A stretch of 16,151 bases of DNA from a bacterium. GTDB lineage: Bacteria; Patescibacteriota; Saccharimonadia; Saccharimonadales; UBA4665. The stretch lies in assembly GCA_021846765.1 (NCBI GenBank), contig JAJZWH010000016.1, positions 1-16,151 on the forward strand. Reading direction: 5' to 3'. The position numbers and the translations under genes were made by a program. Of the stretch, positions 5,910-13,815 are shown piece after piece. Numbering within the stretch: the first letter of the stretch is position 1; every line of letters begins with the position of its first letter. Below the pieces are notes generated by a model. That model made no database searches. It was not told where the DNA came from and worked only from the letters and a program-made list of their open reading frames with translations.

Positions 5910-7484
5910 ATGATTACTAAAAATATTAAAAAAAGTCAATTATTGGCCATAGTTTGTGTCATTTTATTTTTGACGTTTTTAGATAATACAGTTGTCAGTG
6001 TTGCTTTATCTAACATCCAAACAAAATTATCGGCTGGCGTCCAAGATTTACAGTGGATTGTAGATAGTTATATGTTAGTCTTTGCGGTTTTTATGCTAAG
6101 CGGTGGTAGTTTAGGTGATATATTGGGCCGAAAAAAAGTTATGCTATCGGGCGTTGCTTTATTCGTTATTGGCTCGGCTGTATCAATGTTGTCTGGAACT
6201 GTAGATTTGTTAATTATCGGAAGAGTTATTATGGGTTTAGGAGCAGCTGCATCTGAACCTGGAACGCTATCGATGATTAGGCATATTTATCCAGACAGAA
6301 AGCCTAGGTCTAGAGCTCTGGGTGTTTGGGCAGCAGTGTCTGGGATAGCTTTAGCTTTTGGTCCGATTATTGGAGGAGTGATAATCGGTTTTAGTGATTG
6401 GCGTGGAATATTTGTTTTTAATGTTATTTTTGGGGTTATAGCACTAATTGCTGGTTTAATTTTGTTACCAGAGAATTCTGATCCAAAAGATAGAAAATTT
6501 GATTTATATGGTTTGCTATTGGGTGGAGTGTCTGTTTTTAGCGTAGTTTTAGGTTTGATTCTAGGAGAAACTACTGGTTATGATCACTGGCAAACTATTT
6601 TATTATTTAGTTTATCCTTCATTTGCTTAATCTTTTTTATTATAATAGAACGTCGTCGCAAAGACCCTGTTTTGCCGTTGGCATTTTTTAAAAAAGTACA
6701 ATTTAGTATTGCTAATGCAGTCGCCTTTGTTGCTAATTTTGGTATTTTTGCAGTATTCTTTTTCGTTGCTCTTTATCTTCAGTTGATTGCTGGATTTAGC
6801 GGCTATCAGATTGCCTTGGCTTTCATATCAATGACTGCGGCTATCGTATTAGCCGCCCTACTTGCTGGTAAATGGAGTGCTACACATAATACTATTTTGT
6901 TAACTATAGCAGGATGTTTAATAGCTGCGGCAGGTATTTTTATTCTAAATTTATTAATTAAACCTAGTATATCTACCGTTAATTTATCTTGGGCTTTGGC
7001 TATAGCTGGAATTGGTTTTGGTATATGTTTAGTAACAATGACTTCAACGGTTTTAAATATTATACCTCCCGAAAGATCAGGTATGGCTGCATCGACCGTT
7101 AATACCTTTAGAGAGCTTGGTGGAGTTTTCGGAGTAGCAGTTTTAGGAACGGTTGTTAATGCCCAATTAACTGCTCATTTAACACATAAATTACAAAGTT
7201 TACATTTACCAACTAATTTTCAGACCTTTGTTATTTATGCAATTACCCATGGAGGACATACTCCACAAGGAGTTCATGTGACGATCTCCGAAATAGCTAG
7301 CCATGCCTCGCTAATATCTCAAGTTACTAATGCAGCTTATCAGGCATTTGGCAATGGTTTGACTATTTCTTTAGATATTGCCACATCGTTGTTGTTGCTG
7401 ACAGGATTAATTACGCTAGTTATATATTTATGGCATGTTATGAACAATAAAAAGGGGAGTTTGTTTTCTAGCCAGATTAATTAA
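5910..7484 (+). CDS. DHA2-family MFS drug/proton antiporter (EmrB/QacA type)
   Basis: The 524-residue protein is full length for a 14-helix DHA2 exporter. Family motifs are visible in order: LDNTVVSVAL (motif D1, with Asp25 in helix 1), WIVDSYML near 50-57, GDILGRKK (motif A, 69-76), Arg105 in helix 4 (motif B), and G-x5-GPIIGG at about 145-156 (motif C, the antiporter signature). These pumps export hydrophobic cations, antibiotics, fatty acids or lipids against a proton gradient from the cytoplasm or inner leaflet. The substrate cannot be told from sequence. There is no Shine-Dalgarno; translation is probably coupled to the upstream Mtb12-like gene, six bases away. The gene converges on galU with a 12-base gap. 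Confidence 0.92.
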   Translation: MITKNIKKSQLLAIVCVILFLTFLDNTVVSVALSNIQTKLSAGVQDLQWIVDSYMLVFAVFMLSGGSLGDILGRKKVMLSGVALFVIGSAVSMLSGTVDLLIIGRVIMGLGAAASEPGTLSMIRHIYPDRKPRSRALGVWAAVSGIALAFGPIIGGVIIGFSDWRGIFVFNVIFGVIALIAGLILLPENSDPKDRKFDLYGLLLGGVSVFSVVLGLILGETTGYDHWQTILLFSLSFICLIFFIIIERRRKDPVLPLAFFKKVQFSIANAVAFVANFGIFAVFFFVALYLQLIAGFSGYQIALAFISMTAAIVLAALLAGKWSATHNTILLTIAGCLIAAAGIFILNLLIKPSISTVNLSWALAIAGIGFGICLVTMTSTVLNIIPPERSGMAASTVNTFRELGGVFGVAVLGTVVNAQLTAHLTHKLQSLHLPTNFQTFVIYAITHGGHTPQGVHVTISEIASHASLISQVTNAAYQAFGNGLTISLDIATSLLLLTGLITLVIYLWHVMNNKKGSLFSSQIN

Positions 7485-7496
7485 TTTATAAAATAT

Positions 7497-8390
7497 TTAT
7501 TTTGACAATAAGTTTTTTAGAAAAATACTAAGTTCTTTTTTTAGATCTGGGTCTTTTAGCGCAAACTCTATGTTTGCTTTAATATAATCTAATTTATTAC
7601 CTGCATCAAAATATCTTCCATTATTTATTCGACAAGCAATAATTTGTTTATTATCTTTGAGCATTCTTTTTAAAGCTTCATTGCTATATAGCTCATCACC
7701 TTCTTGAAGATTATCTGCGGCTTGATGAAGATAATTAAATATATCTGGAGTTAATATAAAACCACTTACAGTAGCTAAATTACTAGGAGCTTTAATTTTG
7801 CCTGGTTTTTCTATTATTTGGTTAACATCAATAATGCCTGGACTAATTTCATGACCGTCGGCAAAACCGTATTTTTCATAATCTTTATCGTTATGGATAG
7901 GTATCACGCTTAATACTGGTCTCTTGTATTTCTGATAAACATCGATCATTTGTTGAAATCTTGGAGGTGTGGCGCTAATAAAATCATCACTCCAAGTAAA
8001 TATAAACGGTTCATCGCCTATCAAATGTTCAACATTTAATAGCGGAGTTCCATTGCCATAAGGACCTTTTTGGCGTACGTAGACAAAGTTTGCCATATTA
8101 GCTATATCTTCTACCATTTTAAGCTGTGGTTGTTTGTGGTGGCCTCCCGCTTTTAGGTTGGTGATTAAATCTTCACTTGGACGATCAAAGTGATCTTCAA
8201 TACTTCTTTTGTTTTGACCAGTGACAATGACTATGTCTTGGATGCCTACGCTAACTAATTCCTCTACAACATATTGAATAATTGGTTTATCTACTAAAGG
8301 TAACATTTCTTTGGGCATAGCTTTGGTTTGTGGTAAGAATCGAGTTCCGAAACCAGCAGCAGCAATTACAGCTTTTGTAATATTTTTCAT
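7497..8390 (-). CDS. galU: UTP--glucose-1-phosphate uridylyltransferase
   Basis: Makes UDP-glucose from UTP and glucose-1-phosphate in the cytoplasm (EC 2.7.7.9), the donor for envelope glycans and glycolipids. The N-terminus carries the full nucleotide-binding loop AAGFGTRFLP, then TKAMPKEMLPLVDKPIIQYVV. Further on come the PLGNGTP-like segment (here GPYGNGTPLL), WSDDF (metal-binding Asp), IIEKPG and the C-terminal FDAGNKLDYIKANIEFAL, all as in bacterial GalU. Length (297-298) is normal. Two ATG codons in tandem (8393 and 8390) can both serve as start; neither has a Shine-Dalgarno. It is divergent from the two-component system across a 91-base gap and shares the sugar-nucleotide theme with the glycosyltransferase at the left edge. 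Confidence 0.95.
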   Translation of the reverse strand: MKNITKAVIAAAGFGTRFLPQTKAMPKEMLPLVDKPIIQYVVEELVSVGIQDIVIVTGQNKRSIEDHFDRPSEDLITNLKAGGHHKQPQLKMVEDIANMANFVYVRQKGPYGNGTPLLNVEHLIGDEPFIFTWSDDFISATPPRFQQMIDVYQKYKRPVLSVIPIHNDKDYEKYGFADGHEISPGIIDVNQIIEKPGKIKAPSNLATVSGFILTPDIFNYLHQAADNLQEGDELYSNEALKRMLKDNKQIIACRINNGRYFDAGNKLDYIKANIEFALKDPDLKKELSIFLKNLLSK

Positions 8391-8470
8391 CATTTTTCAT
8401 ACTATCATTTAATAACAAATTTATCTAAAAATATTTGATATGATTTGCTAATGAAATATAAAGATTAGGT

Positions 8471-8476
8471 TAGAAT
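8471..8476 (+). promoter_or_regulatory. Candidate -10 of the two-component operon
   Basis: TAGAAT ends eight bases before ATG 8485, so transcription would begin at or next to the start codon. The AAGGG at 8479-8483 is one base from the ATG, too close to work as a ribosome binding site. An alternative -10, TATGAT (8439-8444), would give a 34-base leader. No convincing -35 for either. Confidence 0.35.
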
Positions 8477-8484
8477 ATAAGGGT

Positions 8485-9177
8485 ATGAGAATTTTGATTA
8501 TTGAAGATGAGCTCAGAGTAGCTAATGCTATAAAAAGATCTCTTGAAACTAAAGATTATATGATTAATATAGAGAGTAATTCCAATAGAGGATTATTAAA
8601 AGCATTAAATCAACCCTACGATCTACTAATACTAGATTTAATGTTACCTGGTTCATATACAGGAAAAGATATAACCAAAATATTAAGGAACAAAGGTGTT
8701 AATATGCCTATTTTAATGCTCACAGCTTTAGGAGATGTAGAAGATAGGATAGCCGGATTACGCTTAGGAGCTGATGACTATTTAGTCAAGCCTTTTTCAA
8801 TGAGAGAATTAATTGCACGGACACAAGTTTTGCTGCGCCGTCCTCAAAATTTAATAAGTTCAATTCTTAAAGTAGGAAATCTTGAACTAAATAGCGATAC
8901 TTTTGAAGTTAAAAGAAAAAAAATCAACATTCAATTATCTGGACGTGAGTATAAAATGTTGCGTTATTTAATGTATAATCACGATCAAATTATATCTAAA
9001 GAGCAAATAATCAATCATGTTTGGGATGAAGATACATTAATTATGCCTAATACAGTAGAAGTGTATATTGGTTACTTAAGAAAAAAAATTGATAAAAATT
9101 TTCCCAATGAGCCAAAGCTAATACATACGGCATTTGGTTTTGGCTATATGATTGGTTTAGTTAATAGTGATGTTTAA
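8485..9177 (+). CDS. OmpR/PhoB-family response regulator
   Basis: A 230-residue cytoplasmic transcription factor. The receiver domain (1-120) has the acidic pair Glu7/Asp8, phospho-acceptor Asp51 in LLILDLMLP, Thr80 in LMLTALG and Lys102 in VKPFS, so all key residues are present. The C-terminal winged helix (about 128-225) has the usual LSGREYKMLRYL start, recognition helix region around NTVEVYIGYLRKKID and the final GFGYMI hairpin. It is controlled by the kinase whose gene overlaps its end, and probably regulates the downstream flavin redox genes, judged only from adjacency. It starts an uninterrupted plus-strand run to 12909. Confidence 0.93.
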   Translation: MRILIIEDELRVANAIKRSLETKDYMINIESNSNRGLLKALNQPYDLLILDLMLPGSYTGKDITKILRNKGVNMPILMLTALGDVEDRIAGLRLGADDYLVKPFSMRELIARTQVLLRRPQNLISSILKVGNLELNSDTFEVKRKKINIQLSGREYKMLRYLMYNHDQIISKEQIINHVWDEDTLIMPNTVEVYIGYLRKKIDKNFPNEPKLIHTAFGFGYMIGLVNSDV

Positions 9178-10165
9178 GACGGCTTTAATTAAGTTTATTT
9201 TTTGGTATGTATTTCTTATTATGGTCTTAAGCCTAGCTTTTAGCGTAGTCTTGTATCACTTTTCAATCAGTGAGCTTAAAGAAGGTCTAGACAAACAGTA
9301 TAAAACATTAATCGGCTTTGATCATGATAAAACTATTCAATATCAGGTTACTCTAAATCAATACCATGAACGTGCCGAAGATTTATTATTAGATGTTGTT
9401 TACTTTAATGCGATTGTTTTTATTGGTTCAATAGCTATTGGTTATTTTTTAGCTAAACAAACACTAAAACCTATCGAGAAAGTACATATGGCTCAAGTTC
9501 GTTTTTCTGCCCAAGCAAGTCATGCGCTAAGAACGCCTCTAACTGCCATGCGGTCTGACAGTGAGTCTGTATTAATGTCGGCTAACGATAATAATAAATT
9601 ATTGTTAAACACGATCAGAGCAAATTTAAGGGATGTGCAAAAATTAGAACAGCTAACTAATCGTTTGCTGGAGTTGGCGCACAATCAAGCAAGCCTAAGC
9701 ACTCATTTAGAACTTATAGACATAAGTCATGTTATCAATCAAGCAGTCAAAGAAATTAAACGTACTAAAAATGGTCAAAACAGGACAATTATATATAAAC
9801 CAATAAAAGTTATGATGAAAGGAAATCTCCTATCATTAGAATTGTTATTTACCACTTTGCTGGATAATGCAGTTAAATATAGCCCTCAAAATTCGATTAT
9901 AGAGCTAAAACTAAGTGTACGATCAAAAAAAGCAACCATCAATATTATTAATCAAGGTCAGTTTATCGATAATCAAGATTTAGCATATGTATTTGAGCCT
10001 TTTTATCGCTTGAGAAAAGATACCAACAGTAAATCAGCAGGGTATGGTTTGGGCTTAGCTATTGTAAAACAAATTGTTGATGATCATCACGGCCAAGTTT
10101 ATATAAAAAACGACTTTAACAAAAAAGCTATAGTGGTTTCTGTAGTATTGCCAGCAATAAGATAA
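9170..10165 (+). CDS. Membrane sensor histidine kinase
   Basis: A 331-residue kinase. Membrane helix 1 (about 8-29) and helix 2 (about 77-95) enclose a sensor loop of only about 47 residues. The dimerisation domain has SHALRTPLTAMRS with His118 as phosphorylation site, the ATPase domain has N box LLDNAVKYSPQNS, then FEPFYRL (F box) and GYGLGLAIVKQIVDDHHG (G2 box), so it is complete. There is no proper HAMP domain between helix 2 and the His box, only a short linker. The start is put at ATG 9170, which overlaps the response regulator stop by eight bases; an in-frame GTG is at 9167. The small outside loop suggests it senses a membrane state or a partner protein rather than binding a large ligand. 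Confidence 0.92.
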   Translation: MFKTALIKFIFWYVFLIMVLSLAFSVVLYHFSISELKEGLDKQYKTLIGFDHDKTIQYQVTLNQYHERAEDLLLDVVYFNAIVFIGSIAIGYFLAKQTLKPIEKVHMAQVRFSAQASHALRTPLTAMRSDSESVLMSANDNNKLLLNTIRANLRDVQKLEQLTNRLLELAHNQASLSTHLELIDISHVINQAVKEIKRTKNGQNRTIIYKPIKVMMKGNLLSLELLFTTLLDNAVKYSPQNSIIELKLSVRSKKATINIINQGQFIDNQDLAYVFEPFYRLRKDTNSKSAGYGLGLAIVKQIVDDHHGQVYIKNDFNKKAIVVSVVLPAIR

Positions 10166-10183
10166 CATCAGTAATTTTACAGC

Positions 10184-10189
10184 TACAAT
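10184..10189 (+). promoter_or_regulatory. Possible internal -10 before the FMN-binding gene
   Basis: TACAAT in the 40-base gap after the kinase gene, 16 bases before ATG 10206. It could give the redox genes a separate, possibly regulated, promoter with a leader of about 10 bases. No -35 consensus. The AGG touching the ATG is too close to be a normal ribosome binding site. Confidence 0.25.
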
Positions 10190-10205
10190 TGGCAATATAT
10201 CCAGG

Positions 10206-10649
10206 ATGAAAAAATTTATAATAGGACTATTCGTCCTTGGAACGTATGGTATTTATAGTATTGGCATAAGACATGTTAGGCCAGTCTTATCTAAACCGTC
10301 TATTTTAACAAAAAAAACTAATCCTTCTACTTATATTTATGCAAAAACTATGGCTAAAAAAACCCCAGGATATCGGGATGGTACGTATATAGGTAATGTT
10401 GAGTATGAGTACTATGGTAATGTTCAGGCTGCAGTAACGATAACTGCTGGCAAAATTAGCAATGTTAAATTTCTTCAATATCCAAATAGTCACTCAACTT
10501 CTGTGTATATTAATGATCAAGTTATGCCATATCTCAAGCAAGAAGCGATAAAAACTCAAAATGCAAAAAATGTTCAAATAATATCAGGCGCGACTTTTAC
10601 TTCAGTAGGATTTATTAAATCATTACAAAGCGCATTGGCTAAGGCATAA
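10206..10649 (+). CDS. Membrane-anchored FMN-binding domain protein (RnfG/NqrC-like carrier)
   Basis: A 147-residue protein with a basic start (MKK) and one hydrophobic helix at about 4-21, so the rest should face outward. The FMN_bind domain (PF04205) covers about 55-147: YRDGTYIGNVEYEYYGNVQA, then VTITAGKISNVKFLQYPNS, the INDQVMPYLKQEA helix and the flavinylation motif SGATFTS at 127-133. Thr130 of S-G-A-T is the expected site where ApbE attaches FMN through a phosphoester. It is the size of a single-domain carrier, much shorter than RnfG or NqrC. In this cluster it would take electrons from the membrane fusion protein encoded two genes on and hand them to an external acceptor. ApbE follows after six bases. 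Confidence 0.92.
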   Translation: MKKFIIGLFVLGTYGIYSIGIRHVRPVLSKPSILTKKTNPSTYIYAKTMAKKTPGYRDGTYIGNVEYEYYGNVQAAVTITAGKISNVKFLQYPNSHSTSVYINDQVMPYLKQEAIKTQNAKNVQIISGATFTSVGFIKSLQSALAKA

Positions 10650-10655
10650 GACTTA

Positions 10656-11387
10656 ATGAAAAAAACAGAAATAATTATGGGTATGCCTATTACGATTAAC
10701 GTTCCAGAGTTAAAGACAATCAGTCAACTTGACCAAGTATTTGATTATTTTAGGCATATAGATGATAAATTTAGCCCTTATAAACAAACTAGCGAACTTA
10801 CCCTATATAACAATCAACAAAACATTAACAAATTATCCAAAGAGATGATTGAAGTTTTAGAGTTGTGTGAACAAACTAAGAAAATTACTTTAGGCTATTT
10901 TGATATTGATAATCATGGTCATATAGACACTTCTGGACTAGTTAAAGGTTGGGCTATTGATAATGCTGCCAAAATCCTTAAAGGCATGGGCTATAGCAAT
11001 TATTTTGTAGAAGCAGGAGGAGATATTCAAGCCAATGGAGTAAACGAAGAACAAATGCCCTGGCAGATAGGAATTAGAAATCCTTTTGATATTAATCAGA
11101 TAGTAAGGGTTATAGCTGTTAGCAATAAAGGAGTAGCAACTTCTGGGAATTATATTAGAGGTGATCATATATATGATCCAATAACTCGAAAAAACATTGA
11201 AGGAATTGCTAGTTTGACAGTAATTGGTCCTAATATTTTTGAAGCGGATAGGTTTGCAACAGCAGGTTTTGCCATGGGGAATAAGGGAATTTATTTTATT
11301 GATGCTTTACCTTTTTTTGAAGCTTATCTAATTAATGATAGAGGTATTGCAACTCTAACTAAAGGATTTGAAGAATATGTGGCTTAA
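10656..11387 (+). CDS. apbE: FAD:protein FMN transferase
   Basis: Transfers FMN from FAD to a Thr of a target protein (EC 2.7.1.180), here most likely Thr130 of the neighbouring FMN-binding protein. At 243 residues it is shorter than most family members. Motifs: MGMP at 8-11, FSPYKQTSEL at 39-48, DTSGLVKGWAID at 91-102 (FAD site), EAGGD at 119-123, SGNY at 163-166, HIYDP at 171-175 and ADRFATA at 197-203, whose Asp198 and Thr202 correspond to the Mg2+ ligands. There is no signal peptide or lipobox, unlike typical exported ApbE. The start cannot be moved upstream: the previous gene's TAA is in the same frame only two codons before this ATG. The next gene overlaps its end. Confidence 0.92.
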   Translation: MKKTEIIMGMPITINVPELKTISQLDQVFDYFRHIDDKFSPYKQTSELTLYNNQQNINKLSKEMIEVLELCEQTKKITLGYFDIDNHGHIDTSGLVKGWAIDNAAKILKGMGYSNYFVEAGGDIQANGVNEEQMPWQIGIRNPFDINQIVRVIAVSNKGVATSGNYIRGDHIYDPITRKNIEGIASLTVIGPNIFEADRFATAGFAMGNKGIYFIDALPFFEAYLINDRGIATLTKGFEEYVA

Positions 11388-12909
11388 ATTAACCAATCTA
11401 ATTGATAACTTAATCAACGGTATTTCTATGTATCGTTTATTAATGTATTACCTCATTGCTTTAATTATTATTGCAATTGGTTTTTCTGCAATTGGAGTTA
11501 TGAACTATAATCCCATTTATATAGCTATTTCTGCGGCAGTATTAGTTTTTGCTTGTTGGATTATTAATAAAATTCTTGCTAAGTTATTTAATGCCCCGAT
11601 TAATCCTGAATCGGCAATTTTAACTGGGTTAATTCTGACTTTGATTGTTCCACCAAAACCTACTGGGTATAGTTTTCTTTTTTTGATTGCTGTTTCTGGT
11701 TTAGCCATGGCCTCTAAATATCTATTAACGATCAACAATAAGCATATTTTTAATCCAGCTGCGATAGCAGTTGTTTTAACTGCACTAGGACCAAAACAAA
11801 GTGCTAGTTGGTGGGTGGGTACAGCTGCCATGCTCCCTTTTGTAATTATTGGGGGCATATTAATAACTCGTAAGCTTAGAAGGGGTCCGATGGTAGTTAC
11901 TTTTTTAATTGTTACCACTCTAGCTACTGCTTTTTTGCCGGCCTCTGGTGGAAGTCATATTTTTAGCAATCTCGAGAATATGATCTTAAATTCATCGGCC
12001 TTTTTCTTAGGTTTTGTGATGCTTACAGAGCCATATACATCGCCAACTACCAAAAATAAACAAATATGGTACGCGGCAATAGTTGGATTAATATTGGCTC
12101 CTCAATTTCATATCGGGAGCTATTACACTACCCCAGAGGTAGCCTTAATAATCGGTAATATCTATGCTTACTTAACGGGCAATAAGCTAAAATTATTCCC
12201 AACATTGTTTCGAAAGTATAAAATAGCTGGTGATTCCGCTGAGTTTGCATTTGCTACTGACCAACCTTTGGATTATCAACCTGGACAATATATGGAGTTT
12301 ACCTTGCCCCATGAAAAAGTAGATAATCGAGGTGTCCGTCGATATTTCACTCTATCTTCTTCTCCAACAGAAGGACAATTAAAAATCGGGGTTAAATTCT
12401 ACGATCCAGGCAGTACCTTTAAATCTGCTCTTCTAGATATAAATAAAAATACCTCCATAGTTGCTTCACAGTTGGCAGGTGATTTTATTTTACCTAAAGA
12501 CCCACATAAAAAATTGGTTTTTATAGCTGGAGGGATTGGCATAACACCGTTTCGAAGTATGATTAAGTTTCTTATAGATACTAATCAAAAAAGAGATATT
12601 ACCTTGTTATATTCTGCCAATAGTGAAGATGATATAGCTTATAGAGATATACTAGAAACAGCTAGAAAAAAAATGAATATTAATACTCTATATGTTATTA
12701 GTGGGAAAGGTTCAAAAATTAGCAAGCCAAACAGTGTTAACGGTATGATTGATGCAAGATTAATTAAGACATATATACCAGATCTGTATAACCGTATATT
12801 TTATATTTCGGGTACTCATGAAATGGTTGAGTCGATACAAGAAATACTATCCCAACTTGGCGTTAAACGTGCTAACATTAAGACTGATTTCTTTCCTGGA
12901 TATGCATAA
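11377..12909 (+). CDS. Fusion of NqrB/RnfD-like membrane domain and ferredoxin-NAD(P)+ reductase domain
   Basis: A 510-residue fusion. Residues 20-270 form about ten membrane helices with NqrB/RnfD landmarks: IFNPAAIAV at 124-132 and VMLTEPYTSP at 214-223 (family: MATDPVTSP). Residues 280-510 are an FNR-type reductase: RRYFTLSS at 321-328 (FAD), GGIGITP at 385-391 (NAD(P)H), the ISGTHEMV segment at 477-484 and terminal DFFPGY. Electrons would go from cytosolic NAD(P)H through FAD to the membrane domain and then to the outside FMN-binding protein. No S/T-G-A-T flavinylation motif is present, so this membrane domain lacks the covalent FMN of NqrB and RnfD. No iron-sulfur cysteines are seen. ATG 11377 overlaps apbE by 11 bases and has AAAGGA (11361-11366) ten bases upstream; the in-frame TTG at 11368 is too close to it. 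Confidence 0.9.
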   Translation: MWLKLTNLIDNLINGISMYRLLMYYLIALIIIAIGFSAIGVMNYNPIYIAISAAVLVFACWIINKILAKLFNAPINPESAILTGLILTLIVPPKPTGYSFLFLIAVSGLAMASKYLLTINNKHIFNPAAIAVVLTALGPKQSASWWVGTAAMLPFVIIGGILITRKLRRGPMVVTFLIVTTLATAFLPASGGSHIFSNLENMILNSSAFFLGFVMLTEPYTSPTTKNKQIWYAAIVGLILAPQFHIGSYYTTPEVALIIGNIYAYLTGNKLKLFPTLFRKYKIAGDSAEFAFATDQPLDYQPGQYMEFTLPHEKVDNRGVRRYFTLSSSPTEGQLKIGVKFYDPGSTFKSALLDINKNTSIVASQLAGDFILPKDPHKKLVFIAGGIGITPFRSMIKFLIDTNQKRDITLLYSANSEDDIAYRDILETARKKMNINTLYVISGKGSKISKPNSVNGMIDARLIKTYIPDLYNRIFYISGTHEMVESIQEILSQLGVKRANIKTDFFPGYA

Positions 12910-12963
12910 AAACTGTTTTTGGATAGATACTAAACTTATATTAATATATATTAATGGAGCTAT

Positions 12964-13773
12964 ATGACAACTAAGGAAAAAAATACTAATAAGACTAGGA
13001 CGCTAAATAATAATAACCAAGAATCTATAGCTTATTATGATGATAAAAATCATGACTATGAAGAATTTTGGGTTGGTAGAGATTACGAGCACAATTCGGA
13101 AATAATTGCTTTAAAAAAATTATTACGCAATAAACATTTCTCTCTAGCTATGGATTACGGAGGAGGGTACGGGAGAATATCTCCAGCAATTTTAGAACAT
13201 GCTGATCGTCTAATTTTGGTAGATCCTTCAATCAAGCAGTTAAATATAGCCAAAGAGCGACTTAAGCAATATGCAAATATAGATTATGTACGAGTCGATA
13301 AAAAAAATTGCGTTCCAGTAGCAGATAATTCATTAGATTTGTTGGTTATGGTAAGAGTGTCTCATCATCTAGCTGAGCCTGGAGATACATTTAAAGAAAT
13401 CGCACGAGCTCTAAAACCTCAAGGATTAGCTATTATTGAAATAGCTAATGAAGCTCATTTTGTTAATAGAATGAAATATTTGAAACAAATGAAAAATGTA
13501 CCAAAACAATCAATTCCAATAGGTAAACGAGCTAACGGTATAACCGATAGTACCCCTTTTTATAACCATAATCCAAAAACAATTACTAATTTAATGGTTG
13601 AAAATAACTTGCAAGTAATCGATAAATTATCTGTATCTAATTTAAGAAATCAATACTTAAAGGAGCATATGAGTATTCAAAGGATGCTGGCATTAGAGAA
13701 ATTTTTTCAAGGAAAACTTAAAGTAGTAGATTTCGGGCCAAGTATTTTTTTCTTAGTAAAAAAAGTAGAATAG
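12964..13773 (+). CDS. Class I SAM-dependent methyltransferase
   Basis: A 269-residue cytoplasmic protein with a Rossmann methyltransferase domain (Methyltransf_11 type). Motif I is MDYGGGYGR at 63-71, motif II LVDPS at 85-89, VPVADNSLDLLVMVRVSHHL at 117-136 holds motifs III/IV, and LKPQGLAIIEIAN at 150-162 is the post-motif strand. The first 25 residues are polar and probably flexible. The C-terminal 90 residues are basic and not diagnostic, so the substrate (small molecule, lipid, quinone or protein) is unknown. GGAG (12956-12959) four bases before the ATG is a close ribosome binding site. It lies 54 bases after the redox fusion on the same strand; whether it belongs to that operon is open. 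Confidence 0.85.
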   Translation: MTTKEKNTNKTRTLNNNNQESIAYYDDKNHDYEEFWVGRDYEHNSEIIALKKLLRNKHFSLAMDYGGGYGRISPAILEHADRLILVDPSIKQLNIAKERLKQYANIDYVRVDKKNCVPVADNSLDLLVMVRVSHHLAEPGDTFKEIARALKPQGLAIIEIANEAHFVNRMKYLKQMKNVPKQSIPIGKRANGITDSTPFYNHNPKTITNLMVENNLQVIDKLSVSNLRNQYLKEHMSIQRMLALEKFFQGKLKVVDFGPSIFFLVKKVE

Positions 13774-13815
13774 TTAAGTTACGCAAAGCCGTATAATTAT
13801 AACTAGTTTAGGTTT

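Noticed and set aside
11517..11918. Open minus-strand frame of 133 codons opposite the RnfD-FNR fusion gene
   Set aside because: It lies wholly opposite the well-supported membrane domain, has no recognisable motif and no ribosome binding site; it is a shadow of the real gene's codon pattern.
12908..12920. AAAAAC-T-GTTTTT as terminator after the RnfD-FNR fusion
   Set aside because: A one-base loop and a stem made almost only of A-T pairs make a stable hairpin unlikely.
12941..12954. TTAATATATATTAA palindrome before the methyltransferase
   Set aside because: Such AT palindromes arise easily at this base composition; no half-site elsewhere supports an operator.
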